51,458 nucleotides of DNA from Paracoccaceae bacterium (GTDB lineage Bacteria > Pseudomonadota > Alphaproteobacteria > Rhodobacterales > Rhodobacteraceae). Positions within the stretch are counted from its first letter, which is position 1; every line of letters begins with the position of its first letter. Shown piece after piece: positions 34,361-43,334 of the stretch. The stretch covers positions 1 to 51,458 of the forward strand of contig CACDPP010000012.1 in assembly GCA_902554705.1 (NCBI GenBank). The letters are read 5' to 3'. A model generated the notes under the pieces. The model saw nothing but the letters and a program-made list of their open reading frames with translations. It did not search any database and was not told where the DNA came from. The position numbers and the translations under genes are program-made.

Positions 34361-37246
34361 TCATTGAACTGGCGTAAGATAGGAACGTAACAAAGCAATA
34401 GGGTGCGCGCGAAGACTGAACCGGAGCGCAGCATAATCTTCAATAATTTCCTCACCGGTTGTCATGGCTGGTAAATTAGCGGTGGGTTCGTTTATAAATT
34501 CATCACCAAGGTCGCCTGAAAATAAGGGTAGGGGTTTATTAGCCCTTATTGACTTTGCTTCCCACAGAGCTTCACGGCGAGAGCATCCAAGAGCAAAAAA
34601 AACATCTGCTTCTGCAAGACGAGCTAATAAATTTGGCGATATCCCTGCACGGCGCCAAACATCATGAATGGAGGAATAACCATTTCCTCGGGTTGCATTG
34701 ATCCAGATTGCATCCTCTTCCTTAATCCCTTTAATTTGTCTGAAACCAAGCCGGACAGCATGACCTCCACATCCGTCAGGTTCAAGTGTGTTATCCCAGA
34801 GACTACGGTTTATGCATACCGGATTTATAGTTACATTATGTTCTTTTGCGTCTCTGATAATTTGTGCGGGTGCATAAAATCCCATGGGCTGAGAGTTTAG
34901 TAGGGAGCATGCAAATATTTGTGGATAATGAAATTTAACCCATGCACTTGCATATACTAATAGTGCAAAGCTAGCAGCATGACTTTCAGGAAAACCATAT
35001 GAGCCAAAACCTTCAATTTGAGAAAAGCATCGCTTTGCAAAGTTTTCATCATATCCGTTCTTGAGCATACCATTAATAAATCGGTTTAAGAATTCACTGA
35101 CATTTCCGTGTTTTTTAAAAGTTGCAAGCGCTCTTCTTAAGCGGTCAGCTTCATCGGGGCTGAAATTAGCGCCTATAATTGCAATTTGCATTGCTTGCTC
35201 TTGGAAAAGAGGAACGCCAAGAGTTTTCCCTAATACTTCTCCAAGCTTGTCTGAAGGGAAATTGACAACTTCCTCACCATTTCTGCGGCGAATGTAGGGA
35301 TGTACCATATCACCTTGAATTGGTCCCGGCCGCACAATTGCAACCTGAATAACAAGGTCATAAAAGCACCGAGGCTTCATTCTAGGTAAAAAATTCATTT
35401 GAGCACGACTTTCTACTTGAAAAACACCAATACTATCAGCGCGGCACAACATATCATAAACTTTGGGATCTTCGGCGGGTAGATTTGCTAAGGTATAATC
35501 ATCACCAAAATATTGTTGAATCATGTCAAAGCTTTTTCTGATGCAGGTCAGCATGCCTAATGAAAGGATATCTACTTTTAATATACCGAGGGCATCAATA
35601 TCATCTTTGTCCCAAGCTATGACAGTTCGGTCCTCCATTGAGGCATTTTCAATTGGGACTAACTCGTCTAAGCGTCCTTCAGTTATTACGAAACCACCCA
35701 CATGCTGGCTCAAATGTCTTGGGAAACCAATAATTTCATCAATAATTTTAAGTGTGAGGTTTAAATGCCGATCTAACGGATTTAAACCAATCTCACGTAT
35801 ACGTTTTCCCTCTAACTTTTTTGTACTGAAAAACCCCCATAGTTGGGATGACAAAGCACTGACTGTATCTTTACTGAGACCCATTGCAGTACCAACCTCT
35901 CGAACAGCGCGCTTGCCTCTATAATGAATCACTGTTGAGCAAAGGCCAGCGCGATGCCGACCATAGCGATTGTAAATGTACTGTATAATTTCCTCTCTAC
36001 GTTCGTGTTCAAAATCAACATCAATATCAGGGGGTTCGTCGCGTGCTTCAGAAACAAATCTCTCGAAAACCATTGTTCCAATTTCTGGGCTGACTGATGT
36101 GACCCCAAGGCAGTAGCAAACAACTGAGTTTGCTGCAGAACCTCTACCTTGGCACAAAATGTTACGGCTTCGTGCGAAAGTAACGATGTCATGAACAGTT
36201 AGGAAGTAAGGTTCATATTTTAATTTGCCTATAAGGTTTAGTTCGTGATTTAGCGTGGATTGCACTTTTTTGGGGGCTCCCGAAGGATACCTCCAATTGA
36301 GTCCCTCAATAGCTAATCTTTTAAGACGTTTTTGTGGTGTTTCCCCATTGTTTATTTCCAGTGGATACTGATATCTCAGCTCATCTAATGAAAACTGTAA
36401 TTTATCTAAAATACGGATCGTATTGTTTATTGCTTCTGGGTACCTAGAAAAAATCTTAAGTATTTCAGTATATGAACGTAGGCGCCTTTCTGCATTTGGT
36501 AGTGCGTTTTTTCCTAATTGATCTACATTTTTACCTAGGCGAATTGCTGTTAGAACGTCTGCTAGTTTGCGGCGTTTGCTATGGTGCATAATTGGATGCG
36601 CACTAGCAACGAGATCACATCTAATAATTTCGGATAGTTTCCTGACGTATTTGAATCTTTTAGGATCGATTCCATCATATTCTGGTCTCAATACTACATA
36701 GACATCTTGATTAAATTTGTTTTTAAGAAGGGTGCTGTTCTCTAACCAAAGCTTTGATCTTTTCAAGTCCCATGGGGTTTCTGGTGAGTGAATAAGGAGT
36801 ACCACGTCATCTAGTTCTTCAGTGATTTCACCAATAACCAAATCACATAAACCTTTGTTATTACGTAATCTACCTTTAGAAAGACACCGGCATAATGTGC
36901 CCCACCCTTTGCGTGACTTAGGCAATACTGTTATTTCAAATCCATCTATTAACTTAAATTTTGATCCAGGTATCAATCTCGGTACCGTATCTAGACTTAG
37001 TGAAGGAGGCTTTTTAATATTTTTAGGTCGGGGGGGGCCTATTAAGTTTTTACTTTCACGCTCTTTTACGAAGCGCTTTATATCTCGTTCTGCACTGTAT
37101 GCTCTCACGATTCCAGTAACTGAATTGACATCAGTTATTGCAATAGCCGGTAGGCCAAGAAGCGCAGCACGCATCATATATTCTTCAGGATGTGAAGCCC
37201 CAGTTAAAAATGTAAAGTTTGATATTATTGATAATTCAGCAAACAT
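34361..37246 (-). CDS. dnaE2: Error-prone DNA polymerase DnaE2, C-terminally short
   Basis: A 961-residue SOS polymerase of the DnaE2 (ImuC) family. The N-terminal PHP domain begins with MFAELSIISNFTFLTGASHPEE. The catalytic aspartates are present: Asp407 and Asp409 in PPDIDVDFE and Asp559 in LKVDILSLGML. VRPGPIQGDMVHPY and PESHAASFALLVYASAW are also typical. The protein stops at FSLRAHPIALLRSYLTPVQ, where relatives continue for roughly 100 residues into an OB-fold domain; the last 20 nt before rluA cannot supply it. No imuA/imuB is in the window. A LexA-type box lies 12 nt upstream of the start. Relatives use ImuB to reach the clamp, so truncation may still allow function. Confidence 0.88.
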   Translation of the reverse strand: MFAELSIISNFTFLTGASHPEEYMMRAALLGLPAIAITDVNSVTGIVRAYSAERDIKRFVKERESKNLIGPPRPKNIKKPPSLSLDTVPRLIPGSKFKLIDGFEITVLPKSRKGWGTLCRCLSKGRLRNNKGLCDLVIGEITEELDDVVLLIHSPETPWDLKRSKLWLENSTLLKNKFNQDVYVVLRPEYDGIDPKRFKYVRKLSEIIRCDLVASAHPIMHHSKRRKLADVLTAIRLGKNVDQLGKNALPNAERRLRSYTEILKIFSRYPEAINNTIRILDKLQFSLDELRYQYPLEINNGETPQKRLKRLAIEGLNWRYPSGAPKKVQSTLNHELNLIGKLKYEPYFLTVHDIVTFARSRNILCQGRGSAANSVVCYCLGVTSVSPEIGTMVFERFVSEARDEPPDIDVDFEHERREEIIQYIYNRYGRHRAGLCSTVIHYRGKRAVREVGTAMGLSKDTVSALSSQLWGFFSTKKLEGKRIREIGLNPLDRHLNLTLKIIDEIIGFPRHLSQHVGGFVITEGRLDELVPIENASMEDRTVIAWDKDDIDALGILKVDILSLGMLTCIRKSFDMIQQYFGDDYTLANLPAEDPKVYDMLCRADSIGVFQVESRAQMNFLPRMKPRCFYDLVIQVAIVRPGPIQGDMVHPYIRRRNGEEVVNFPSDKLGEVLGKTLGVPLFQEQAMQIAIIGANFSPDEADRLRRALATFKKHGNVSEFLNRFINGMLKNGYDENFAKRCFSQIEGFGSYGFPESHAASFALLVYASAWVKFHYPQIFACSLLNSQPMGFYAPAQIIRDAKEHNVTINPVCINRSLWDNTLEPDGCGGHAVRLGFRQIKGIKEEDAIWINATRGNGYSSIHDVWRRAGISPNLLARLAEADVFFALGCSRREALWEAKSIRANKPLPLFSGDLGDEFINEPTANLPAMTTGEEIIEDYAALRFSLRAHPIALLRSYLTPVQ

Positions 37247-37258
37247 ACAAATAAATAT

Positions 37259-37273
37259 GTTCTTGTTTTGTTC
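37259..37273 (-). promoter_or_regulatory. LexA (SOS) box for dnaE2, GTTC-N7-GTTC
   Basis: GTTC at 37259-37262 and GTTC at 37270-37273 are separated by exactly 7 nt (TTGTTTT), the known alphaproteobacterial LexA consensus. On the reverse strand this reads GAAC-N7-GAAC and ends 13 nt before the dnaE2 ATG, a position that fits repression of its transcription. Confidence 0.8.
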
Positions 37274-37349
37274 TTTGTCTAGTAGTAGTTTTATATTTTG
37301 AATTATTTTTGAAACAAAGTTTTTGATTACAACACTTTAGTCTGTGAGT

Positions 37350-37688
37350 TTATACGACGGCTCTAATTAATTTACGCTCTAAAACATGTATTACTTTTTT
37401 CAAATCATGACCTCTTTTTAAAATTTGGCCATCCATACCTATTACCGCATATTCGCCTTGTTTATTTCGTAACTTTGGGCGTTTTTCTATTCGATAAAGG
37501 GGGTTTTCCGCTGTTCTGCGAAAAATTGAAAATACTGCCACGTCGTAAAGTGCCGAAATGCCATAGTCTCTCCACTCACCAGCAGCCACCATTTTGCCAT
37601 AGATAGATAATATAATTGCTAACTCTTTACGATCAAATGAAATTACTTGAAACGATTTTCGGCTAGGAAATGGAGTCAGTTTATTCAT
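37350..37688 (-). CDS. DUF2794 family protein
   Basis: A 112-residue protein of the DUF2794 family, found mainly in alphaproteobacteria, function unknown. It has FDRKELAIILSIYGKMVAAGEWRDYGIS, AVFSIFRRTAENPLYRIEKRPKLRNKQGEYAVIG and a basic C-terminal helix. No signal peptide or membrane segment is present. It lies between dapA and dnaE2 on the same strand but probably has its own transcript or follows dapA, since dnaE2 has its own LexA box. Confidence 0.82.
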   Translation of the reverse strand: MNKLTPFPSRKSFQVISFDRKELAIILSIYGKMVAAGEWRDYGISALYDVAVFSIFRRTAENPLYRIEKRPKLRNKQGEYAVIGMDGQILKRGHDLKKVIHVLERKLIRAVV

Positions 37689-37757
37689 AGTAAAAGATTT
37701 GCGGTCTTTAAGTCTAAAATCAAGTTAAAATAAATAAACTGCTTTCTGTAATTTTGA

Positions 37758-38627
37758 TCAAAATAGATCTGCATGCTTAAGTGCTGAATTAATTTTTTGT
37801 TTGGTCGGTTCAGAGAGTGGAGTAAGTGGAAGACGTACCTCATCTTTACATAGCCCTAATTTACTCATTGCATACTTTGCACCAACTAGACCAGGTTCTG
37901 TAAAAATAGCCTTATGCAAAGGCATTAATTTATCTTGAATCTTGAGAGCTAGGGAATAGTCACCTGCTAGGGTTGCTTCCTGCATCTTTGAACAAAGCCC
38001 CGGAGCAACATTTGCAGTAACAGAAATACAACCAACGCCTCCTTGCGCATTAAACCCATGTGCTGTCGCATCTTCTCCCGACAGTTGAATAAAGTCATCA
38101 CCACACGTCAAACGTTGGTCACAAACTCTGGCTAAGTCGCCTGTCGCATCTTTTACACCTATAATCTCATTCAATTTTGCTAATTCACCCATAGTTTCAG
38201 GTGACATATCTACCACAGATCGACCAGGGATATTATAGATAATTATTGGAAGACCAATCTTTGCTAACTCAGTGAAGTGCGCTACCAGGCCTACCTGAGT
38301 TGGCTTATTATAATAAGGAGTAACTACCAGAGCAGCGTTTGCACCCACATTTTTAGCATGTTCTACAAATCTAATTGCCTCGGCAGTATTATTGGAGCCG
38401 GCGCCAGCTATAACGGGGACTCTACCGGCTGCTTCATTAATAACTTCGCTAACCACTTGCTCATGTTCAGTATGTGTTAGGGTTGGACTTTCACCGGTTG
38501 TACCTACGGGTACAAGTCCGTGACTGCCTTGTTCTATATGCCAATTTACAAGTTTCTTCAGCTCGTTCACATCTACTTCGCCGTTATTGAAAGGTGTGAC
38601 CATCGCTGGTAATGATCCTTTAAACAT
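37758..38627 (-). CDS. dapA: 4-hydroxy-tetrahydrodipicolinate synthase
   Basis: A 289-residue aldolase that condenses pyruvate and aspartate semialdehyde in lysine and peptidoglycan synthesis. The Schiff-base Lys159 is in IGVKDATGD, Tyr131 and Arg136 are in YNIPGRS, and GTTGES (around residues 42-47) is intact. The ATG at 38627 is chosen because a TAAGGAG site precedes it; an earlier frame start adds 9 unlikely residues. It is divergent from the lytic transglycosylase gene, an arrangement typical of alphaproteobacteria. Confidence 0.93.
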   Translation of the reverse strand: MFKGSLPAMVTPFNNGEVDVNELKKLVNWHIEQGSHGLVPVGTTGESPTLTHTEHEQVVSEVINEAAGRVPVIAGAGSNNTAEAIRFVEHAKNVGANAALVVTPYYNKPTQVGLVAHFTELAKIGLPIIIYNIPGRSVVDMSPETMGELAKLNEIIGVKDATGDLARVCDQRLTCGDDFIQLSGEDATAHGFNAQGGVGCISVTANVAPGLCSKMQEATLAGDYSLALKIQDKLMPLHKAIFTEPGLVGAKYAMSKLGLCKDEVRLPLTPLSEPTKQKINSALKHADLF

Positions 38628-38738
38628 GAAACACTCCTTATATTTTATATGCAAACTAAGAATTTCCTAAGAAGCAACATTGCTTAACTTAAAATGCACA
38701 GTACACTTAAATTATCGTATTTAGGTTCTGGATCAAAA

Positions 38739-40700
38739 ATGCAAGCAAAGTTGCGATATATTACATTATTTCTTTTTTTGTTTTTCACCACAGCAGATGC
38801 TCAGGCGCCGGTAAGACCTTTAGAACTGGCATTCAATGCTATGGAAAATGAAGACTGGGATAAAGCTTTCCTACTTGCTGATAAAGATGGGGATTTAGGC
38901 TACTCTATTATTTTATGGCATTATTTAAGAGAAGGTTTAGGAACACCCGGTCAAGCTTTGTTTTTTTTGAAACAAAATTCTGACTGGCCAGGGCTACCTT
39001 ATCTCAGGAAGAGATCTGAAAAAACCTTTTTGAGTGCCCAGGATAAGCAGATTTTAACCTTCTTTGAATTGGAAAAACCGCAAACTGGTTTGGGAAGCCT
39101 AGTTTATGCACTTGCACTGAAACGGGACGGGCAAAAATTTAAGGCAGGTCTTGTTGCTCAAGCAGCCTGGGCTGATCAAAGTATGAATAAGAGTACAACT
39201 TTCGAGATTATTGAAAATTTTCGAACAAATCTACTTCCTTTAAAAGATAATCGGTTTGAGTTTCTTTTATGGGAAAAAGATAAAGCTTCATTAAAGGCTA
39301 TGTCTTTTCTATTGAGTGATATTCAGAAGGCGGTGGCCGATACCGTTTTCTCCCTCTATGCAAATAAAAAAAATGTATCTGCAAAAATTAATTCCCTACC
39401 TCCAGAATGGAAGAAACATCCTATTGTGATGCATGCTCGTTTTGAATGGCGCCTGAGAAATAATCTTCGGGATTCGGCTCTTCAAGTTTTAGAAGACTAT
39501 AGTAAATCAGCCAGGCATCTGTCCCAGCCGTCAAAATGGGCTGAAAGAAGAGAAATTTTAGCTCGTGATCTGATGTACAACAAACAATACAAAAAGGCCT
39601 ATAATATTTCGTCTAATCACTATCTTGAAGAAGGTGATACTTATGCTGTTCTAGAATGGCTTTCTGGTTATTTAGCATTAGAAAAGTTGAATGACGCAGA
39701 ACTAGCTCTGAAGCATTTCAAGAATTTTTTAATAGCGGTAGATGCCCCAATTTCGTTGGGCCGTGGTTTCTACTGGCTCGGGAGAACATATGAAAAACAA
39801 GGCAAGATGGATGTTGCGCAACAAATTTATCAAATTGGAGCCGATCGTTGGGAAACCTACTACGGTTTGCTGGCAGCCGAAAAAGTGGGAAGGACAGTAG
39901 ATATAAAAGCTTTAAATACCCCTCACTCCAAATCCTGGAAGAAAGCAAGTTTTTTAAAAGGGTCAGTTTTTAAAGCAGCTCTGCTATTGTTCTCCTCAAA
40001 TAGAGAAGTGCTTGCAGAGCGCTTTCTCACCCATTTAACCGAAACATTATCTGATGAAGATATATTAAGATTAGTAGACTTTTTGGCAGAAAAACAAAAA
40101 TCACACGAGCTTGTCATGGTAGCAAAAAGAGCAGCAAGTCAAAGTAAGGTTTTCCCAAGGCCTTATTTTGCACTTCACCCAGTGGCAGATCTAAAACAAA
40201 AAATTCCTCCAGAAATGACATTGGCTATAGCGCGTAGAGAGAGCGAGTTTTATCCAAAAATTACATCACCTGTTGGAGCTCTTGGCATGATGCAAGTAAT
40301 GCCAAATACAGCTAAAGAAGTTTCAAGAAGGCTTGGCTTGAAATTTTCATCTGAAAAAATGTTATCAGATTGGAAGTACAATGCGAAGATTGGCATAGCA
40401 TATCTAGAAGAGCTCTCTGAAAGGTATGATGGAAATCCAATTCTTATGGCAGCTGCGTATAATGCTGGTCCATCTCGCGCTGACCGTTGGATTCAGCTTC
40501 TGGGAGATCCACGAAACCCAAAAGTTGACTTGGTTCAGTGGGTTGAAAGTATTCCTTTTGAAGAAACACGTAATTATGTCATGCGAGTTTCAGAAAGTCT
40601 TCCAAATTACAAAGTACGACTGAACAAAAAACCTCCTGCTTCTTTTTATTTTTATCTCAAAGGTTCAGGTCTTTTGCCTCTCACGCCAAAAAGCGAATAA
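38739..40700 (+). CDS. Soluble lytic murein transglycosylase (Slt type)
   Basis: A 653-residue periplasmic enzyme. The signal peptide is residues 1-23 (MQAKLRYITLFLFLFFTTADA). A long alpha-helical superhelical U/L domain occupies about residues 30-470, and the C-terminal SLT domain has the catalytic Glu in AIARRESEFYPKI, GALGMMQVMP and AAYNAGPSRADRW. It cleaves the MurNAc-GlcNAc bond of peptidoglycan, leaving anhydro ends. The ATG at 38739 is preferred over one 45 nt upstream because it begins the signal peptide. The last 36 nt overlap the convergent transporter gene. Confidence 0.88.
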   Translation: MQAKLRYITLFLFLFFTTADAQAPVRPLELAFNAMENEDWDKAFLLADKDGDLGYSIILWHYLREGLGTPGQALFFLKQNSDWPGLPYLRKRSEKTFLSAQDKQILTFFELEKPQTGLGSLVYALALKRDGQKFKAGLVAQAAWADQSMNKSTTFEIIENFRTNLLPLKDNRFEFLLWEKDKASLKAMSFLLSDIQKAVADTVFSLYANKKNVSAKINSLPPEWKKHPIVMHARFEWRLRNNLRDSALQVLEDYSKSARHLSQPSKWAERREILARDLMYNKQYKKAYNISSNHYLEEGDTYAVLEWLSGYLALEKLNDAELALKHFKNFLIAVDAPISLGRGFYWLGRTYEKQGKMDVAQQIYQIGADRWETYYGLLAAEKVGRTVDIKALNTPHSKSWKKASFLKGSVFKAALLLFSSNREVLAERFLTHLTETLSDEDILRLVDFLAEKQKSHELVMVAKRAASQSKVFPRPYFALHPVADLKQKIPPEMTLAIARRESEFYPKITSPVGALGMMQVMPNTAKEVSRRLGLKFSSEKMLSDWKYNAKIGIAYLEELSERYDGNPILMAAAYNAGPSRADRWIQLLGDPRNPKVDLVQWVESIPFEETRNYVMRVSESLPNYKVRLNKKPPASFYFYLKGSGLLPLTPKSE

Positions 40701-41528
40701 TCCAGCGAGCACAACCAGTAATGCGCCGATAACAAGATGTATCTCTAGATTTTCACTAAATATCCAAAGACCAATAATTGTTGCGAAGAGAAGTTGTAAA
40801 TAAGCGAAAGGCTGAAGCGAACTTGCCTCTGACAATTCGTAACACTTTATGAGTAAATAATGGGCCAAGCACGCAAGAATACATAGTAGACCTAACCAGG
40901 CCAAGTCTACAGCCTCCAAGGGAACCCAGTAGCCACTTCCGATAACCGACATTACAATTGCTCCAATTATCCCAGTCCAGAAAAATGAAGTCATTGTACT
41001 GTCTTGGCGGGCTGCATATCTTGTCAGGAGACTGTACAAAGCAAACATAAAAGCAGCAAAAAAAGGAATTATTGCCTGCAAAGAGAACACATTATTGGTT
41101 GGTTTCAATATTATCATCACACCAACAAAACCGATAAAAATTGCAGCCCACCGTTTCCAACCAACATATTCTTTCAAAACTGGTCCAGATAATGCCGCTA
41201 CCAATAGTGGGTAAATTGAAAAAATAGCATGGCTCTCGATCAAGCCAAACAAAGTAAAACTCGTAATCATCACAATAACTTCTAAAGCGAGCAATGCTCC
41301 ACGAAAAATCTGTAAAAAAGGCTGTTTTGTTGATACAACCCTACGGAGCCCACCAGGTTGTCGTGAACATAAAACAATCACAAAGATAGCGAAAAACCAG
41401 TACCTAACCATAACAATAAAAAAAACATTGTACTCGCGCGCCAGATATTGTGATATCCCATCTTGAATAGCAAAAAGCAGCATAGTTATTGCCATAAACG
41501 ATATCCCTAATTTCGGATTATCTGTCAT
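40665..41528 (-). CDS. EamA/DMT-family transporter
   Basis: A 287-residue membrane protein with about ten hydrophobic segments in two EamA repeats, typical of the drug/metabolite transporter superfamily (the RhaT/YdcZ-like group). The substrate is unknown. Its start overlaps the stop of the mnmD gene (ATGA), so the two are co-transcribed, but this says little about function. Its 3' end runs 36 nt into the lytic transglycosylase gene. Confidence 0.85.
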   Translation of the reverse strand: MTDNPKLGISFMAITMLLFAIQDGISQYLAREYNVFFIVMVRYWFFAIFVIVLCSRQPGGLRRVVSTKQPFLQIFRGALLALEVIVMITSFTLFGLIESHAIFSIYPLLVAALSGPVLKEYVGWKRWAAIFIGFVGVMIILKPTNNVFSLQAIIPFFAAFMFALYSLLTRYAARQDSTMTSFFWTGIIGAIVMSVIGSGYWVPLEAVDLAWLGLLCILACLAHYLLIKCYELSEASSLQPFAYLQLLFATIIGLWIFSENLEIHLVIGALLVVLAGLFAFWRERQKT

Positions 41529-42232
41529 AATTTTTTTATAGCTGTTGTCATATGTCGCTTGCGCCCAAAACCGGAAATTCGTTTAACTTCGAAGCCTGCT
41601 GAACTTAAATTTCTGCGTACAATACCTGCGGCAGAGTAGGTTGATAGTGTACCTTTATTAGCTGTACATCTAAAGACATCATTCAATAATTCTTTCTCCC
41701 ACAGCTCTGGATTTTTAGCTGGAGAAAAACCGTCCAAGAACCAACAATCAGCCTGTATATTTACATTTTTAATTGTGCGTCGTGCATCACCCAAAATAAG
41801 TTCCAAGTGGTAGTCACTCCCATATAGTTCTCCTTTTTCTAGGAGCTTGCTCCAAAGAGATGACAACTCATGTTTAATATTGCTCAACTCACCAAATTCA
41901 CTTTGTGCCTTGATCATCTCTTCTGGCTTCATAGGAAAAGCTTCAAAGGAAGTATAAGAGAGCATTCCTTTTTGTTTTTTACGTCTCCATTGCCACAGAG
42001 TTGATAAAAAGTTCAGCCCAGTCCCAAATCCTAATTCGGCAATCTTGAAACCATCCTTCAGCCTTTGAGGAAGTTTATTACCGTCCAAAAAAACATGCCG
42101 TACTTCCTCCAACCCATTATCCAGCGAGTAGTAAGGGTCATCAAATTTTTGAGCTATGGGGATTCGATCATTTCGCCAAACCAGATTTGGGTAATTATAG
42201 TTTCTCAAAGGCTTGCACTTTTCTTTTGTCAC
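41525..42232 (-). CDS. mnmD: tRNA mnm5U methyltransferase domain (MnmD)
   Basis: A 235-residue SAM-dependent methyltransferase of the MnmC N-terminal family. It has GFKIAELGFGTGLNFL (SAM motif I), the CWFLDGFSPAKNPELW segment and a C-terminal AAGIVRRNLSSAGFEVKRISGFGRKRHM. It completes mnm5s2U at the tRNA wobble position. In E. coli this activity is fused to an FAD domain; here it is a separate protein. It uses a GTG start at 42232, 36 nt from the divergent FAD protein. Upstream sequence gives a close GAGG site, so the start is fairly likely but not certain. Confidence 0.85.
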   Translation of the reverse strand: MTKEKCKPLRNYNYPNLVWRNDRIPIAQKFDDPYYSLDNGLEEVRHVFLDGNKLPQRLKDGFKIAELGFGTGLNFLSTLWQWRRKKQKGMLSYTSFEAFPMKPEEMIKAQSEFGELSNIKHELSSLWSKLLEKGELYGSDYHLELILGDARRTIKNVNIQADCWFLDGFSPAKNPELWEKELLNDVFRCTANKGTLSTYSAAGIVRRNLSSAGFEVKRISGFGRKRHMTTAIKKL

Positions 42233-42268
42233 CTCTATCGCTGATGTATTAGCAGGTGACAGGAGCGA

Positions 42269-43297
42269 ATGATAGACATCACGATAAGAGGTGCTGGAAT
42301 TATGGGGCTAACACTCGCCTGGCATTGTCTCAAATTGGACGCGTCAGTGAGAGTAATTGATCCAAATGGAATCGCAAATGGAGCCAGTGGTGGTATCGTA
42401 GGAGCGCTAGCACCTCATGTTCCAGAGAACTGGAACACTAAAAAACAATTCCAACTTAAAAGTTTGCTTTATGGTCAGAAATTTTGGAGATCTGTAGATA
42501 GTGTTTCTGGATTGAAAAGTGGATATAGAAGGACTGGTAGACTGCAGCCATTGATGGATGAACCCAGCGTTACCTTGGCTCAAAAAAGGAAAGAAAGTGC
42601 AGATAATCTTTGGAAAAATTTTGCAACTTGGGAGATCATAGATAATAGCAAAGATTGGAAATTAACGTCACCCACAGGCCTTTGGATCTTTGATACATTA
42701 TCTGCAATAATTCATCCTAGATTGGCTTGTTTGTCCTTAGCTCAAGCCTTGAGAAACAAAGGGTGTGAGTTTCTTTTAGAAGGAAAAAATCAAGGTAAAG
42801 TTGTTTGGGCAACGGGTGTTCATGACCTCAGTAGAATATCAAGAAAATTAGAAAACAATTTTGGAAACGGAGTAAAAGGGCAGGCGGCGTTATTTAAATT
42901 AACAAAGCCAAATTCAGCACAACTTTTTGCAGAAACTTTACACTTTATCCCACATTTTGATGGTACAGTTGCTGTTGGTTCAACATCTGAACATAGTTTT
43001 GAACAAGACGAGACTACCGATGATAATTTAAAAGCTTTGATTTTAAAGGCTTCAAACATATTACCAGAACTAAAGGGTAAAGATCCAATCTACACTTGGG
43101 CAAATGTGCGGCCGCGTTCACGGTCTAGAGCACCAGTATTAGGCAAACATCCACTTTTTCCATCAGAATTCATAATGAATGGTGGCTTTAAAATAGGCTT
43201 AGGTATGGCTCCCCATATGGGAAAAGTTTTTTCAGAATTTTTACTATTAAATGAAAATAATATTCCAAGTGAGTTTTTGCCAGATGTGAGCTTATAG
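42269..43297 (+). CDS. mnmC: FAD-dependent oxidoreductase, MnmC C-terminal type
   Basis: A 342-residue DAO-family flavoprotein. ITIRGAGIMGLTLAWHC is the FAD-binding motif, and GGIVGALAPHVPENW and MNGGFKIGLGMAPHMGK are typical of the MnmC oxidase half, which removes carboxymethyl from cmnm5U in tRNA. It is transcribed away from mnmD with 36 nt between them, so the pair together probably supplies what fused MnmC does. A CAGGAG site precedes the ATG. A role other than tRNA oxidation is possible because the DAO family is broad. Confidence 0.75.
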   Translation: MIDITIRGAGIMGLTLAWHCLKLDASVRVIDPNGIANGASGGIVGALAPHVPENWNTKKQFQLKSLLYGQKFWRSVDSVSGLKSGYRRTGRLQPLMDEPSVTLAQKRKESADNLWKNFATWEIIDNSKDWKLTSPTGLWIFDTLSAIIHPRLACLSLAQALRNKGCEFLLEGKNQGKVVWATGVHDLSRISRKLENNFGNGVKGQAALFKLTKPNSAQLFAETLHFIPHFDGTVAVGSTSEHSFEQDETTDDNLKALILKASNILPELKGKDPIYTWANVRPRSRSRAPVLGKHPLFPSEFIMNGGFKIGLGMAPHMGKVFSEFLLLNENNIPSEFLPDVSL

Positions 43298-43334
43298 CTT
43301 CGGTAAATTTTATCTAGGGTAAGCTTTATTTAAT

